Below, one piece after another: positions 1-6,562 of a DNA stretch of 8,171 nucleotides. This DNA comes from an uncultured Candidatus Pelagibacter sp. (lineage in GTDB: Bacteria; Pseudomonadota; Alphaproteobacteria; Pelagibacterales; Pelagibacteraceae). Positions within the stretch are counted from its first letter, which is position 1. Each line of letters begins with the position of its first letter. The stretch spans positions 1 through 8,171 of the forward strand of contig CAJQRT010000014.1 in NCBI GenBank assembly GCA_905612335.1, given 5' to 3'. A model generated the notes under the pieces. The model saw only the letters and a list, made by a program, of their open reading frames with translations. It ran no database searches and had not been told where the DNA came from. The translations under genes and the position numbers were made by a program.

Positions 1-1
1 A

Positions 2-772
2 AATTTTAAAAAACTAGAGAATATATTTAAAAAAAATAAGTTTGATATTGTGATAAACTTAGCTGCCCAAGCAGGCGTGCGTTATTCAATTTCAAACCCT
101 AAAGAATATGTTAATTCTAATATACTTGGGTTCTTCAATATAGCTGAACTTTCTAGAACTTTTAATATTTCAAAGGTTTATTATGCATCATCTAGTTCTG
201 TTTATGGAGAAAAAAAAATATTCCCATTGAAGGAGAGTGAAAAAATTAATCCTAAAAATATTTATTCATTAAGTAAAAAAAATAATGAAGAAATTGCAGA
301 AATTTACTCAAATTACTATAACATGAAATTTATCGGCTTAAGATTTTTCACAATTTATGGTGAATGGGGAAGACCGGACATGTTAATTTTAAAATATATA
401 ATTGCAATTATTAAGAAAAAAACTTTTTATTTAAACAATTATGGCAAGCATTATAGAGACTTTACCTATGTTAAGGATGTCGTTGATAACATTTGGTTAT
501 TAATAAACAAGAATATTAAAAAAAAACACTTAATACTTAATGTATGCTCGAATAACCCTGTAAGTTTGAAGTTTATATTAGATAGATTAAACAAAGTTTT
601 TGGGAAACCCAAGATTATTAAACGTTCAAAGCAAATAGCTGATGTTTATAAAACACATGGAGATAATTATAAAATTAATCAAATTACTAAATTTAAAAAA
701 TATACGAATATAAATGTAGGTTTAGATAATCTTATAAATTGGGTCAAATCGAATAAAAAACATATCAACTAG
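2..772 (+). CDS. UDP-glucuronate 4-epimerase-type NAD-dependent epimerase, 5' end missing
   Basis: Extended short-chain dehydrogenase/reductase expected to interconvert UDP-glucuronate and UDP-galacturonate in the cytoplasm, supplying an acidic sugar for glycan assembly. The frame is open from base 2, so the gene begins left of the window. About 256 residues are present; the family is usually about 320-340, so the N-terminal Rossmann glycine motif is what is missing. Visible motifs, numbered in the fragment: NLAAQAGVRYS near 19-29, SSSSVYG at 63-69, catalytic YSLSK with Tyr88 and Lys92, FFTIYGEWGRPDM near 115-127 and RDFTY at 152-156. AAQAGVRYS together with GRPDM is characteristic of the UDP-GlcA 4-epimerase subgroup (known family pattern). 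The GTG at 50 is an internal Val, because the preceding FDI residues continue the conserved strand. The stop overlaps the stop of the opposing GalE-like gene by 4 nt. Another uronic or hexose epimerase specificity is possible. Confidence 0.9.
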   Translation, partial: NFKKLENIFKKNKFDIVINLAAQAGVRYSISNPKEYVNSNILGFFNIAELSRTFNISKVYYASSSSVYGEKKIFPLKESEKINPKNIYSLSKKNNEEIAEIYSNYYNMKFIGLRFFTIYGEWGRPDMLILKYIIAIIKKKTFYLNNYGKHYRDFTYVKDVVDNIWLLINKNIKKKHLILNVCSNNPVSLKFILDRLNKVFGKPKIIKRSKQIADVYKTHGDNYKINQITKFKKYTNINVGLDNLINWVKSNKKHIN

Positions 773-1728
773 TACCTGAACACCAAGTTTTTATAGTACG
801 AGCTTAATGTTTCTTTAATATTTTTCTTAGGTGACCAGTTAAAATCATTTTTAATTTTTGTTATATTTGCTTTAGTGTGTTCATATTCTTTTTTGTGATT
901 TTTTTTGTAATTAATCATTAATTTTGATTTTGAATTAATTTTTTTTATAACATCGTTTAACTGATAAGAAATTCCACCACCAACATTATATATCTTTTTT
1001 GTATTTTTTTTTAAAAATGATTTATTTATTTTGATAATTAAATTCAAAAGATCTCTAATATCTATAAAATCTCTCGTAGGAAAAATCATTTTATTTTTTT
1101 TAAAGTGTAAATAATTTAATTGAATGCTGGATTTTTTTTTTATTTTATAAAAAACTTTAAATAAGAGCCTTTGATATTTTAAGTCACCAAAATTCATGGG
1201 TGTAAATTTTTTTGTTAAGCCTACCACATTAAATAATCTCAATATTATCAAATTATTAAAAATATTTTTTTTATTTAAAAGAAATTTTTCAATAATAAGT
1301 TTTGTTTTTCCATAGTAGTTTTTTGGATTTGTTTTATTATTTTCAGTACACATCTTTTTATTTTCAGAATAAACATTTGATGAAGATAAAAAGATAAAGT
1401 TTTTAACCTTTAATTCTGTAATAATGTTAATAAATTTTTTAGTTTTAATAACGTTGTTGATTTTATATTTTTTTTTATTTTTTTCAGCATCATTTACATA
1501 GGCATAAGCAGCTGCATGAATAATTGTTTTTATTTTTTTTTGTTTAATTATAGATGAAATTTTTACTTTATTTGAAATACAACATTTTAAAAATTTTTTT
1601 TTATTATAAATATTATTTTCATAGGAATATTTTAAACAATCGATTCCAATGTATTTAATCTTTAATTTTTCAAACTCTTTACATATTTGAGAGCCTATAT
1701 AGCCAGCGCTACCAGTAATTAATATCAT
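769..1728 (-). CDS. GalE-like UDP-sugar 4-epimerase (extended SDR)
   Basis: Predicted cytoplasmic NAD-dependent epimerase of 319 residues, close to the usual GalE length of about 330. It would interconvert UDP-glucose and UDP-galactose or their N-acetyl forms. Visible motifs: NAD-binding TGSAGYIG at 5-12, an Asp at 30 at the end of the second strand, HAAAYAYV at 71-78, SSSNVY at 115-120, catalytic YGKTK with Tyr139 and Lys143, RLFNVVG at 164-170, RDFIDIRD at 219-226 and YNVGGG at 247-252. The ATG leads directly into the ILITG strand, which fixes the start. The protein is extremely Lys/Asn/Ile-rich, with long A runs in its sense strand, including a 10-base run that stays in frame. It sits tail to tail with the upstream epimerase and is divergent from the following GT4 gene across 42 nt. 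Family assignment is firm; sugar specificity is inferred. Confidence 0.88.
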   Translation of the reverse strand: MILITGSAGYIGSQICKEFEKLKIKYIGIDCLKYSYENNIYNKKKFLKCCISNKVKISSIIKQKKIKTIIHAAAYAYVNDAEKNKKKYKINNVIKTKKFINIITELKVKNFIFLSSSNVYSENKKMCTENNKTNPKNYYGKTKLIIEKFLLNKKNIFNNLIILRLFNVVGLTKKFTPMNFGDLKYQRLLFKVFYKIKKKSSIQLNYLHFKKNKMIFPTRDFIDIRDLLNLIIKINKSFLKKNTKKIYNVGGGISYQLNDVIKKINSKSKLMINYKKNHKKEYEHTKANITKIKNDFNWSPKKNIKETLSSYYKNLVFRY

Positions 1729-1770
1729 TGTTTTTATATTTTTATTTTATATGTAAAGTATTAATCACTT
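1729..1770. promoter_or_regulatory. Divergent intergenic gap, probable promoters
   Basis: These 42 nt separate two genes reading outward, so promoters for both probably lie here or extend into the gene starts. The sequence is nearly all A/T. A TATAAA-like -10 for the minus-strand epimerase can be read at 1751-1746, but no convincing -35 or Shine-Dalgarno sequence is visible on either strand. The assignment rests on gene orientation. Confidence 0.25.
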
Positions 1771-2928
1771 ATGAAAAAGAAAATTTTTTACTGGTCACCC
1801 TGCTTAAATCCTGTGGGTACTGTTAAATCAACATTAAATTCTGCCGTATCAGTTATTCAATATGGTTCAAATTTTTTTGACGTTACTTTAATCAATGCAT
1901 GTGGTGAGTGGGATGAATATTTAGATTATTTTAAAGACAACAATGTAAAAATTATTAATTTTAAATATAAATTTTTTAAGAACCTCCCTAAACATGGTTA
2001 TATACAGAGTCGATTTTCCTATATTGTAATTTTTTTACTCTGTTTTTTTCCACTTATTAAATTGATAAGATCGGATAAGCCTGACTTTTTTATTGCTCAT
2101 CTAATTACCTCTTTACCCTTAACAGTTATGAATTTATTAAAAACAGATACAAAATTTATATTAAGGATTTCAGGCATGCCAAAATTGAATTTAATAAGAA
2201 AATCATTTTGGAAAATAGCATCAACTAAATTACATATGGTAACAAGCCCATCTATAGAACTAATGAATAAACTTATTAACATAAATTTATTTGATAAAAC
2301 TAAAATTTCTTTTTTACCTGATGCAATAATTGATATTAAACAATTCATTTTTAAAAAAAAATCAGAAGTCAAAAATTTTCAAAAATTTGATGGTAAAAGA
2401 ATAATTTTTGCCGCAGGAAGATTAACAAAACAAAAAAATTTTTCATATTTAATTGATGAATTTTCAACTTTTCTAAAAAAAAATAATGAGTTTGTATTGT
2501 TAATATTAGGTGATGGCGAAGAAAGAAATAAACTAGAAAAAAAAATTATAGAAAAAAAACTTCAAAAAAATGTTTATTTAATTGGACATGTTGATAACGT
2601 TTTTAAATATTTTAAAAATGGAGAAGCTTTCATTTTAAGTTCTTTGTGGGAAGAGGTTGGATTTGTAATGGTAGAGGCTGCTTTAACGAACTTATTTATA
2701 ATTTCTAGTAATTGTCCCAATGGACCAACAGAATTTTTGTCCAACGGAAGACATGGGATTCTGTTTGAAAATGATAAGAAAGGTGAACTATCTAACAGTT
2801 TAATTAAATATGCTAACTTAAAAAGTATAAAAAGTCATAAGTTTGAAATTAAAAAAAATACAAAACAATACACAAAATATAGACATTTTCTTAAATTAGA
2901 AAATATCCTAAAAAAAAGTATTGATTAG
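1771..2928 (+). CDS. GT4-family glycosyltransferase (GT-B fold)
   Basis: Retaining glycosyltransferase of 385 residues, a normal length for family GT4. It is predicted to transfer a sugar from a nucleotide donor to a growing lipid-linked glycan at the cytoplasmic membrane face. The N-terminal acceptor domain begins MKKKIFYWSP and carries a hydrophobic stretch near 84-98 that could aid membrane association. The C-terminal donor domain is clear: AAGRLTKQKN at 214-223, LILGDGEER at 244-252, the EX7E motif with Glu294 and Glu302 inside WEEVGFVMVEA, then SSNCPNGPTEFL at 312-323 and GILF at 329-332. The start is the only ATG giving the usual first strand; no strong Shine-Dalgarno is visible. Its TAG stop overlaps the TAA of the next gene, which is also GT4. 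Donor and acceptor cannot be read from sequence. Confidence 0.92.
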   Translation: MKKKIFYWSPCLNPVGTVKSTLNSAVSVIQYGSNFFDVTLINACGEWDEYLDYFKDNNVKIINFKYKFFKNLPKHGYIQSRFSYIVIFLLCFFPLIKLIRSDKPDFFIAHLITSLPLTVMNLLKTDTKFILRISGMPKLNLIRKSFWKIASTKLHMVTSPSIELMNKLININLFDKTKISFLPDAIIDIKQFIFKKKSEVKNFQKFDGKRIIFAAGRLTKQKNFSYLIDEFSTFLKKNNEFVLLILGDGEERNKLEKKIIEKKLQKNVYLIGHVDNVFKYFKNGEAFILSSLWEEVGFVMVEAALTNLFIISSNCPNGPTEFLSNGRHGILFENDKKGELSNSLIKYANLKSIKSHKFEIKKNTKQYTKYRHFLKLENILKKSID

Positions 2929-4019
2929 CTTATTTGATTAACTAAATTTAAGTATTTTTTAAGATTTATTTGATAATCAAACCTATACAATTTTTTTATT
3001 GCTTGCCGTAACATGCTTAAACATTTTTTCTTATTTTCTTCATAATATATTATCTTATTTGCTAGTTGATTATGATTTCCAACATTAAACAAAAGTCCTC
3101 CCTTGCCATTCAATAAAATTTCTTGTGGTCCCGTAGGGCATTTAGAAGAAATAATAAATTTTTTTAATGTTAAAGCTTCCAGTAACACATTTGGTAAACC
3201 TTCATATTTAGATGATAGTATAAATAATTCCGCTTGTTTTAACAGTGGAAAGGGATTGTCTACAAAATCAATTATTTTTACAAACTGGCTTAAATTATTT
3301 TTTAATATATATTCTGAAAGTTCTTCATATAACTTACCACGCCCGATTATAACTGCTTCGAATTTAATAGTTTCTTTAATTTGATTTAATGACTTTAAAA
3401 GTGTGATCTGGTCTTTTTGTTCGGTTAACCTTCCAATATTTAATATTTTTAATTGTTTTTTATTTGTAAATATTTTTTTTGATTTCTTATTTGTTTTTTT
3501 TATGATTTCATCATGATTTAATGGGTTGTAAATGCATGTTGCACTTACATTGAATTCTTTTTTTAAATCTCTTTTGAATTGAAGACTGTTTACCATAACT
3601 TTATCTGCAAGATTTAAAAAAAATTTAAAAACTGATCTTTTTAATATATTTTTAGACCATCCAGCTGGCGCCGAATTTGACCTTGCTATCACTTTGATAG
3701 AAAATAATTTACAGATTATTATACAATATATATTGGCCTGAAATGCAAAAACCATTATATTTCTATTTTTTAATATTTCTTTAATAAGTAAAAAAATTGA
3801 TAAAAAATATTTTGATCTTCTGCTTAAATTATCCCAATAGTTTGATGTAAGTGAAATAAATTCAATTGGGTTGTTAAATCTTTTTTTATATTTTTTTGAT
3901 ATAGTAATTAATGCTACTTTATCAAGTTTTTTACATAGATAATTACTTACTAAAAATAGATTTTTTTCCACACCTCCACCTTCAATAGAGGGCATAAATA
4001 TTATTAATTTTTTTTTCAT
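2925..4019 (-). CDS. GT4-family glycosyltransferase (GT-B fold)
   Basis: Second retaining GT4 enzyme, 364 residues, likely cytoplasmic and membrane-peripheral, extending a lipid-linked glycan. The N-terminus has the classic first strand and glycine-rich loop, MPSIEGGGVEKN at 9-20, typical of GT4 enzymes that alter oligosaccharide chains. Donor-domain landmarks are NIGRLTEQKDQ at 194-204, IIGRGK at 224-229, the EX7E motif with Glu273 and Glu281 within YEGLPNVLLEA, and SSKCPTGPQEIL at 291-302 followed by GGLLF. The last block closely matches the equivalent region of the convergent GT4 neighbour, suggesting one subfamily. It is convergent with that gene (4-nt stop overlap) and divergent from the GT2 gene across 39 nt. 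A possible -10 lies 20 nt upstream of the ATG. Substrate unknown. Confidence 0.92.
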   Translation of the reverse strand: MKKKLIIFMPSIEGGGVEKNLFLVSNYLCKKLDKVALITISKKYKKRFNNPIEFISLTSNYWDNLSRRSKYFLSIFLLIKEILKNRNIMVFAFQANIYCIIICKLFSIKVIARSNSAPAGWSKNILKRSVFKFFLNLADKVMVNSLQFKRDLKKEFNVSATCIYNPLNHDEIIKKTNKKSKKIFTNKKQLKILNIGRLTEQKDQITLLKSLNQIKETIKFEAVIIGRGKLYEELSEYILKNNLSQFVKIIDFVDNPFPLLKQAELFILSSKYEGLPNVLLEALTLKKFIISSKCPTGPQEILLNGKGGLLFNVGNHNQLANKIIYYEENKKKCLSMLRQAIKKLYRFDYQINLKKYLNLVNQIS

Positions 4020-4058
4020 TTCTATTTACTAAGCATAAAATTATAATAAGGTTATAAA
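4020..4058. promoter_or_regulatory. Divergent promoter region with palindromic -10-like element
   Basis: This 39-nt gap between a GT4 gene (-) and a GT2 gene (+) contains ATTATAATAA at 4040-4049. Its first eight bases form a perfect palindrome, giving TATAAT on the plus strand (4042-4047) and on the minus strand (4045-4040). On the minus strand the hexamer ends 20 nt before the ATG, a plausible promoter position. On the plus strand only 11 nt separate it from the ATG, and AAGG at 4048-4051, spaced 7 nt from the ATG, could be a weak ribosome-binding site. No good -35 is visible. In DNA this AT-rich, chance matches are common. Confidence 0.35.
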
Positions 4059-4808
4059 ATGAATCTTGTAAGTGTTATTATACCCTATTATAAAAAAAAA
4101 GAATATATTACTTCAAGTATAAATTCAGTTTTAAAACAATCACATAAAAATTTAGAATTAATAATTATTTATGATGATTCAAATCATGAAGATTTAATCA
4201 TTCTTAAAAATTTAAAAAAAAAAGATAAAAGAATTAAAATTTTTATTAACAAAAAAAATATGGGTGCTGGTCTATCAAGAAATAAAGGGATTAAGTTAAG
4301 CAAGGGAAAATTTATTGCCTTTCTAGATTCGGATGATTTATGGTTGCCTAATAAACTCAAAAAACAAATTTTTTTTATGAAACAACGTAAAATTAAAATT
4401 TCACATACTTCGTATTATATAATTAATTACAAAAATAAAATAATTGGACAGAGAAAAGCAAAAGACCTAAGTCATAAACAGCTTTTGAAGTCATGCGATA
4501 TTGGACTGTCAACAGTAATACTAGATAAAAGATTAATTAAAAATAACACCAAGTTTGCTAGTATAAAAACTAAAGAAGATTATGTTCTATGGCTTAAAAT
4601 TACCCTAAATGAAAATAAAATTTATGCTTTACTTAACAACCTTACAAAGTGGAGAAAGCTTGATAATTCTTTATCATCATCTAAATTTCAAAAAATTAAA
4701 GATGGGTATTTAGTTTACAGAAAATACATGAAATTTGGTCAAATAAAATCCTTTTTTTATTTGGGTTCGCTTTCTATAAACTTTCTTTTAAAAACAATTA
4801 AAAATTAG
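4059..4808 (+). CDS. GT2-family glycosyltransferase (GT-A fold)
   Basis: Inverting glycosyltransferase of 249 residues, predicted to add a sugar to a lipid-linked glycan in the cytoplasm. The GT-A order is intact: SVIIPYYKKKEYI at 5-17, the nucleotide-binding acidic pair Asp39-Asp40 (IYDDSN, against the usual VDDGS), NMGAGLSRNKGI at 67-78, the metal-binding FLDSDDLW at 88-95 with Asp90, Asp92 and Asp93, and KEDYVLWLKI near 172-181, where the Glu-Asp pair is the probable catalytic-base region. The C-terminal W-R-SLS block (about 198-207) is typical of short LPS/EPS GT2 enzymes. The start is supported by AAGG at 4048-4051 and by the immediate SVIIP strand. Its TAG is followed without a gap by the ATG of the WecA-like gene, so the two are very likely co-transcribed and translationally coupled. 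Confidence 0.92.
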   Translation: MNLVSVIIPYYKKKEYITSSINSVLKQSHKNLELIIIYDDSNHEDLIILKNLKKKDKRIKIFINKKNMGAGLSRNKGIKLSKGKFIAFLDSDDLWLPNKLKKQIFFMKQRKIKISHTSYYIINYKNKIIGQRKAKDLSHKQLLKSCDIGLSTVILDKRLIKNNTKFASIKTKEDYVLWLKITLNENKIYALLNNLTKWRKLDNSLSSSKFQKIKDGYLVYRKYMKFGQIKSFFYLGSLSINFLLKTIKN

Positions 4809-5821
4809 ATGAATATTATATTATTTTTTTAATCTTAAGCTTAGGGTTAATTTTAAACCATGTATCTATTAAAAAAAAATTATTTTTAAATTTAAGAGGC
4901 GATGTGCATCAAAAATTTGTATCTTCTGAAAGTGTACCCTTATTGGGTGGAATAATTCTAATTCTTACATCTTATTTTTATATTGATTTATCTAATTTTG
5001 CTTTTATTTTTTTTATTTCATTTATTTTTTGTATTGGTTTTTTGTCTGACATAAAAAAAATAAACTCTCCAAAACTAAGATTATTTTTTCAAATTTTGAC
5101 AGTGTATAGCTGTGTGCAATTTTCATCAATTGTTATCCCCCCAACAAATATATTGTTACTAGACTATCTCCTTGGAAATCCTAGTTTTCAAATAGCTTTT
5201 ACAGTATTTTGTATTCTAGTGGTAATTAATGGGTATAATTTCATAGACGGTGTTAACACGTCTCTCATTGGATACTGTTTAATTATTTCTTCTAGTTTAT
5301 ATTATCTAGAATTAAATGGTACTCAGATAAGTCAAATTTTAGATCTTAATAGTTTAATATCTGTTTTAGTAGCTATTTTTATACTAAATTTTTTTAACAA
5401 ACTATATTTAGGGGACAGTGGATCCTATTTATTGGGCCTATTATTTGCTATATGTTTGATTGACACATATCAAATCAATGACTCCATGTCATCTTTGTTT
5501 ATAATCAGTATACTTTGGTACCCTGCTTTTGAGAATCTATTTTCAATCTTAAGAAAAATTAAGTTTTCAATTTCACCGATTAATCCAGACACTAATCACT
5601 TACATCAATTAATTTTTTTTCATTTAAAAAAAATATTTAGTAGTAATAGTTTTTATGCAAATACACTCACAGGCTTGTTAATTAATCTTTATAATTTACT
5701 AAGTATTATGTTGGCAACACAATTTTATAATAATACTCAGATTCAAATATTAATTATAATATTTAATATATTTTTTTATGTTTTTATTTATTTAAGACTA
5801 AAAAATCGAAAATCTATTTGA
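4809..5821 (+). CDS. WecA/MraY-type polyprenyl-phosphate sugar-1-phosphate transferase, frame broken near N-terminus
   Basis: Integral inner-membrane enzyme of the MraY/WecA/TagO family. It moves a sugar-1-phosphate from a UDP-sugar onto undecaprenyl phosphate, the first committed step of glycan assembly. The intact frame from 4904 carries SDIKKINSPKLRL, NGYNFIDGVN, LYLGDSGSYLLG and the cytoplasmic HLHQL motif, with multiple hydrophobic segments. The frame continues open upstream to 4802, encoding a first membrane helix, KKKLFLNL and GD before the GTG at 4904, but contains no ordinary start. The ATG at 4809, flush with the previous stop, reads seven codons and hits TAA at 4830. One extra T in the T7 run at 4824-4830, or a -1 slip, joins them into a normal 337-residue protein with GDVHQKF at 31-37 and VPLLGG at 43-48. 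The first Asp of the usual DD motif is Ser (Ser80-Asp81 in the restored protein). The gene is either functional with slippage or sequence error, or recently disrupted. Confidence 0.85.
4824..4830 (+). other. T7 homopolymer at the frameshift point of the WecA-like gene
   Basis: The ATG at 4809 reads M-N-I-I-L-F-F and then TAA at 4830-4832. A -1 shift on the two consecutive TTT codons re-reads the next codon as TTA (Leu) and enters the frame carrying the rest of the first transmembrane helix and the conserved GDVHQKF segment. An extra T would have the same effect. A sequencing or assembly error, a real mutation, or transcriptional or ribosomal slippage would all look the same here. Confidence 0.7.
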
Positions 5822-6479
5822 AAAATAATTTTATCATATGATGTAAAATTAAAAAACCATCTTTAAAAGCATTAACTTTTTTTTTTCCAGCAATTCTTTT
5901 TCTTTCAAAGGCATTTATAGATCCTAATTTCATCATATTTTTTTTTGCTTTTATTGGTAATTCAACACATAAAGAAAAATCTTTTTGAGACAAATTCAGT
6001 TTTTTTGCTCTATTAGTTTTTCCAATTAAATAAGTATATAAAATATCGGATATGTTAAGTTTGAAAAATATTTTTCCAATATAAGTAAATATATAATTGC
6101 CTATTAGGGTTAATATTGTGTCATCCTCACTACCTGAGTTAGCTTCATACCTAGATGCAAATATAAAATCTAACTGTCTAGTCTGCATAGATATAAACAT
6201 ATTATTTATTTCAGAAGGATCAAACGAGCCATCTGCATTAAAAATACAAAAATATTCTGTATCGCAATTATTTATACCTTCAATAATAGCATCTCCATAA
6301 CCCAAGTTTTTTTGATAAATTATATTAACTTTATGATTTTCTATTGACTGAATAGTTTTTGTATCCGTGGAATGTAAAACAATATTAATTTTATAATTAA
6401 ATTTTTTTAATTCACGCAAAACTGTTGGCAAACTTTCAGCTTCATTTTTAGCCGGAATTATTAAAGTAAGGTTTTCCAT
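5814..6479 (-). CDS. GT2 polyprenyl/dolichyl-phosphate sugar synthase-like glycosyltransferase
   Basis: Small GT-A enzyme of 221 residues resembling the catalytic domain of dolichyl-phosphate mannose/glucose synthases. These enzymes put a hexose on polyprenyl phosphate at the cytoplasmic membrane face. Motifs: TLIIPAKNEAESLP at 5-18, KNLGYGDAIIEG at 57-68, IFNADGSFDP at 79-88 (Asp83 as the metal-binding position), SRY at 109-111, Asp119-Asp120, and a basic ERKRIAGKKKVNAFKDG tail at 192-208 matching the family's acceptor-phosphate region. There is no C-terminal membrane domain. The early acidic pair (usually VDDGS) is replaced by VLHST at 34-38. ATG at 6479 is preferred over an in-frame TTG two codons upstream, because MENLTLIIP is a standard start and a -10-like element lies 20 nt upstream. 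Its stop lies 8 nt inside the opposing WecA-like gene. Sugar and acceptor are inferred. Confidence 0.87.
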   Translation of the reverse strand: MENLTLIIPAKNEAESLPTVLRELKKFNYKINIVLHSTDTKTIQSIENHKVNIIYQKNLGYGDAIIEGINNCDTEYFCIFNADGSFDPSEINNMFISMQTRQLDFIFASRYEANSGSEDDTILTLIGNYIFTYIGKIFFKLNISDILYTYLIGKTNRAKKLNLSQKDFSLCVELPIKAKKNMMKLGSINAFERKRIAGKKKVNAFKDGFLILHHMIKLFFK

Positions 6480-6562
6480 TATCAAAATTAAAATAAAGTA
6501 TTATAATAACTTTTCAAGTTTATATGCTTTTATTTTAATAGAATTTCTTGTAGTTAAGCCAG
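6480..6562. promoter_or_regulatory. Divergent promoter region with palindromic -10-like element
   Basis: These 83 nt lie between the minus-strand GT2 gene and the plus-strand membrane protein. ATTATAATAA occurs at 6500-6509, and its palindromic octamer gives TATAAT on both strands. The minus-strand hexamer ends 20 nt before the ATG at 6479, the same spacing as in the gap at 4020-4058. For the plus-strand gene, a weaker TAGAAT at 6539-6544 lies nearer to the ATG at 6563. No convincing -35 or Shine-Dalgarno sequence is visible. Composition alone makes TATAAT-like sequences frequent. Confidence 0.35.

Noticed and set aside
50..52. GTG as the true start of the first epimerase
   Set aside because: The frame is open to base 2 and the preceding residues (KFDIV) continue the conserved strand before NLAAQAG; the gene is cut by the window edge.
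767..792. Weak hairpin AACT-x-G / C-x-AGTT followed by Ts after the first epimerase
   Set aside because: Four base pairs, one mismatch and a single closing pair is too weak to call a terminator, and it lies in the opposing gene.
2097..2372. Minus-strand open frame of 91 codons
   Set aside because: Lies wholly inside the first GT4 gene on the opposite strand; no domain and no separate signals.
2969..2981. Palindrome TTTGAT-A-ATCAAA near the GT4 junction
   Set aside because: Inside coding sequence, A/T-dominated and of a size expected by chance in DNA of this composition.
3103..3384. Plus-strand open frame of 93 codons
   Set aside because: Antisense to the conserved donor domain of the second GT4 gene; its composition mirrors that gene.
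4904..4906. GTG as the true start of the WecA-like gene
   Set aside because: It falls inside the conserved GD-x-H-x-KF motif and would remove the first membrane helix, which is clearly encoded upstream in the same frame.
5827..5850. Inverted repeat AATTTTA / TAAAATT with a 10-nt loop as a terminator
   Set aside because: The stem is all A/T and lies inside the minus-strand GT2 coding region; the only T run (minus strand) precedes that gene's stop codon, and the plus strand has an A run instead. Chance is likely.
6097..6300. Plus-strand open frame of 67 codons
   Set aside because: Antisense to the catalytic core of the DPM-like GT2; no independent support.
6483..6485. TTG as an alternative start for the DPM-like GT2
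   Set aside because: An ATG two codons downstream gives the standard MENLTLIIP start and better promoter spacing.
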